DNA of 64,000 bases from the NCBI GenBank assembly GCA_016721085.1, contig JADKJI010000027.1:1-64000 (forward strand), written 5' to 3'. Both the position numbers and the translations under genes were made by a program. The notes below the pieces were generated by a model. That model was not told the DNA's origin. It did no database searches and was given only the letters and a program-made list of their open reading frames with translations. Positions 61,573 to 64,000 of the stretch are shown here, in pieces; positions within the stretch are counted from its first letter, which is position 1; each line of letters begins with the position of its first letter. This stretch comes from Chitinophagaceae bacterium (GTDB lineage: Bacteria; Bacteroidota; Bacteroidia; Chitinophagales; Chitinophagaceae).

Positions 61573-63285
61573 TTAGAACCCTTCTGCGTGATCATCTCCT
61601 CTTTTATCACCTGCTGCTTCAATAGTGCCATTAGGAAGTATGCGTATAACTTCGGTGCGGCCAATCTGTCCTCTTGCCACAATTTTATAACCCATTTGCT
61701 CTAATTGTTTTCTTGTTTCAGCAGAGAAATCAGATTCAAGCATAACAACATCTGGTAACCATTGATGATGGAATTTAGGTTTGTTCACTGCATCTTTAGC
61801 GTTCATGTCGAACTCGAGTATGTTCACTAATGTTTGAAAAACTGAGGTAGTGATGGTGGTTCCGCCAGGGGTGCCAATTACAAGGTAGACCTTATTGTTT
61901 TTTAATACAATGGTAGGCGTCATTGAACTCAGCATTCTCTTTCCAGGTTGAATGGCATTTGCTTCGGCACCAACGGCTCCATACATGTTAGGTACACCAG
62001 GTTTTACACTGAAATCATCCATTTCATTATTCAATAAAAATCCGGCTCCACCAACAACAGTCCTGCTACCATAACCACCATTTAGGGTAGTGGTTACTGC
62101 CACAGCATTTCCTTCTTTATCATAAACACTTAGGTGCGTGGTCTCCTCACTTTCTGTAATTAATCCAGCCCCTATATCTTTTGAAGTTCCAGCTTTTGAT
62201 GGGTCATAGTCTTTCATCCTTTCCTTAATATATTCATTGCTGGTAAGGCGTTTCACCGGCACTTTGTAAAAATCAACATCACCCAGGTATTTAGCCCTGT
62301 CGGCATAGGCTCTTCTTTCCACTTCTGTCATCAATTGAACCGATTGAATGGTTTGGAAGCCATAAGATTTTATTGGCTTGTCTTCAATCATTTTCATCAT
62401 CTGAGGTAATAAGATGCCACCACTGCTTGGAAGCGGCATTGTAAGGATGCTATATTCCTTATAAGGGAATACAACGGGTTCCCTGAATTTGGCTTCATAA
62501 TTTTTCAGGTCTTCCAGCGTCATTATACCTTTCCCTCTTTTCATTTCTTCAATAATCAGTCGCGCTGTTTCTCCTTCATAAAAACCCTTTTGCCTTTGTC
62601 GCGAATACGTTTGAGTGTTGAGGCGAGGTCTTTCTGAATTAAGGTATCACCTACTTTCCAACCACCTGCCTTTATGAAAACGGGAGGAACTGTATTAAGT
62701 TTTTTGAATTGCTCCATGGTGCTATTAAGTGACCTGGCTTCTGAAGCAGTTATCACAAACCCTTTTTCAGCCAGTTCTATAGCTGGTTGGATCAAAACCT
62801 TAAAAGGGAGTTTAGCATATTTATGGGATGCGAATAGTCCTGCAACAGTTCCAGGTACTCCCGACGCGAGGTGGCCATCCAAGCTTAAGGAACTTATTGC
62901 GTTTCCTTTTTCATCGAGATACATATCCTTGTTGGCCTTAGCTGGTGCTTTTTCTCTGTAATCAAGCGTTAAGGTTTTGCCGTTTGCAAGGCGGGCAACC
63001 ATAAATCCACCACCACCAATATTCCCGGCACCTGGATAAACTACTGCCAGTGCCAGTTGAGTAGCAATAGCGGCATCTACCGCATTACCTCCTTTTTCAG
63101 GATGGAAACCCCACTTTGCTGGCCAAAGGGTGAGCTGAAACCACTGCACCGTTCTGGCATTCTATGTTCTTTTCAATGGAATATTTGTACGGGTCAAAAG
63201 CTTCAACAGGTTTAGCTGTCCATTGGGCGGCTGAAGGCAATAAAAATACAATAATCAGGGCAGAAATAAGTGCTAGGGATTTCAT
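61573..63285 (-). CDS. ggt: gamma-glutamyltransferase (three single-base lesions)
   Basis: An exported Ntn-hydrolase that cleaves or transfers gamma-glutamyl groups (glutathione breakdown) in the periplasm. ATG at 63285 gives signal MKSLALISALIIVFLLPSAA. The large subunit has KGGNAVDAAIATQLALAVVY and GNIGGGGFMVARLANGKTLT; the autocleavage/nucleophile Thr is in TESEETTHLSVYDKEGNAVA and the small subunit continues with NNEMDDFSVKPG and PGKRMLSSMTPTIVL, then GTPGGTTITTSVFQ. The frame breaks at a C4 run (63109-63112), a T5 run (63093-63097) and a T4 run (62588-62591); repair gives VGVSILKKGGNAVDAA and KGKGFYEGETARLIIEEM. Family certain; the cleft gene is probably sequencing error. Confidence 0.9.
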
Positions 63286-63460
63286 GTGTTTCAATTATAT
63301 AAGAAGCATAAATGTAAGAAAGTAATTTTACCCATTCCCCTTTTTTGGGATACAGCTAAAATGCTTATTTTTAAGCTCGTTTTGGGAAAATATTCTATCT
63401 TTCCACCTAGTCCAAAGCGTCCTGTGAGCCGCATATATTTAAACCAAACTGAGTCAGTTT

Positions 63461-64000
63461 ATGAGAAAACTAATCTACACGCTTCGTAGAGCAGGCTTTT
63501 TTTACACTATTACTGCTTTCTTTCCAGTGGGCTTTTGCACAAAACTCCGGAGTAATTAAAGGGAATGTAAAGGATGCCAATGGTAATCCGGTTGGGAGTG
63601 CTTCTGTTACCTTGGAAGGTCAACGAGGCGGCACCCTAACAGATGGAAATGGTAACTATACCCTGAAAGTAAAACCAGGAGTATACACTGTTGTAGTAAC
63701 CTATGTTGGTGCAACAGCACAAAAATTCCAGGTTACAGTTAAGGAAGGACAAACTGTTGAACAGAATGCCAACCTTAATATATCAGGAGAACTTACTGAC
63801 GTAGTTGTAGTAGGTTCCCGTTCAAGACAACCAAGAAGTAAACTTAATACGGTTGTTCCTGTTGATGTGATCAATGCAAAAGAAGTGAAACAATTCGCTC
63901 AGGCGGATGTTTCTCAGATGCTGACATATGTAGCTCCTTCTTTTCAATCTGCACGTCAAACAGTAACCGATGGTACTGACCATATAGACCCAGCCGGACT
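63461..64000 (+). CDS. TonB-dependent receptor, 5' part (frameshift in signal region; cut by window end)
   Basis: ATG at 63461 opens MRKLIYTLRRAGFF. After removal of one T from the T7 run 63497-63503 the signal continues TLLLLSFQWAFAQ and the mature start NSGVIKGNVKDANGNPVGSA, a CarboxypepD_reg-like domain (TLTDGNGNYTLKVKPGVYTV). The plug begins with LTDVVVVGSRSRQPRSKLNT, VPVDVINAKEVKQFAQADVS and QMLTYVAPSFQSARQTV. This is a ferric-siderophore/nutrient type receptor, different from the two Oar-like ones. The barrel lies outside the window. Confidence 0.85.

Overview
The window looks like chromosomal DNA of a Bacteroidota bacterium, most likely a member of the Chitinophagia. The evidence is AT-rich DNA, -7 boxes of the TAnnTTTG type in front of many genes, a type IX secretion-like C-terminal tail, Oar-like TonB-dependent receptors with carboxypeptidase-regulatory plugs, a PafA-type phosphatase, a serine palmitoyltransferase homologue, a 7TMR-DISM histidine kinase and a LolA gene next to ftsK. 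No rRNA, tRNA, insertion sequence, CRISPR array or complete prophage was seen.

Layout. 1-5.7 kb: a partial membrane protein, a small exported protein, a broken secreted protein with a phage-tail-sheath-like C-terminus, an OmpA protein, ribonuclease Z, a regulatory-domain exported protein and Mrp ATPase. 5.8-13.7 kb: PaiB-like FMN-binding protein, GDPD lipoprotein, atypical SDR, kynureninase, PyrF, CAP-domain lipoprotein and S9 dipeptidyl peptidase. 13.9-20.8 kb: small exported proteins, a four-copy 182-bp tandem array, thioesterase, GyrI-like and GNAT proteins, and a porin-like barrel. 21.1-23.4 kb: an ECF sigma / anti-sigma / exported-protein operon. 23.5-32.5 kb: glutaryl-CoA-type dehydrogenase, shikimate kinase, DUF423, histidine kinase, FtsK, LolA, UbiX and a thioredoxin-like protein, followed by two small-RNA candidates. 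32.9-42.1 kb: serine palmitoyltransferase homologue, alkaline phosphatase, M16 peptidase, Ldh-family oxidoreductase and aspartate kinase. 42.1-46.7 kb: methyltransferase, then a GCS2 carboxylate-amine ligase, an ATP-grasp ligase and an esterase that may form a small amide or peptide pathway. 46.9-64 kb: two large Oar-like receptors, RibBA, TamB, a DinB-like protein, a beta-barrel protein, gamma-glutamyltransferase and the start of a third TonB receptor.

Two genome-scale patterns stand out. First, at least eleven genes, several of them housekeeping, carry single-base frameshifts or in-frame stops, mostly at homopolymers. This fits uncorrected sequencing errors better than real decay. Second, many gene-to-gene spacers are filled from stop codon to next gene by long imperfect inverted repeats built from reiterated short words. 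There are at least three word families (GGCCTTAAGC, GGTTTAAGG and AAAATTTG), plus a nested GCAGAGGCGCAGAG palindrome. At least two families carry a conserved unrelated core between the arms, found in both orientations, so they look like dispersed non-coding elements. With the 182-bp hairpin array and the tandem small-RNA candidates, this is the most promising undescribed material here.
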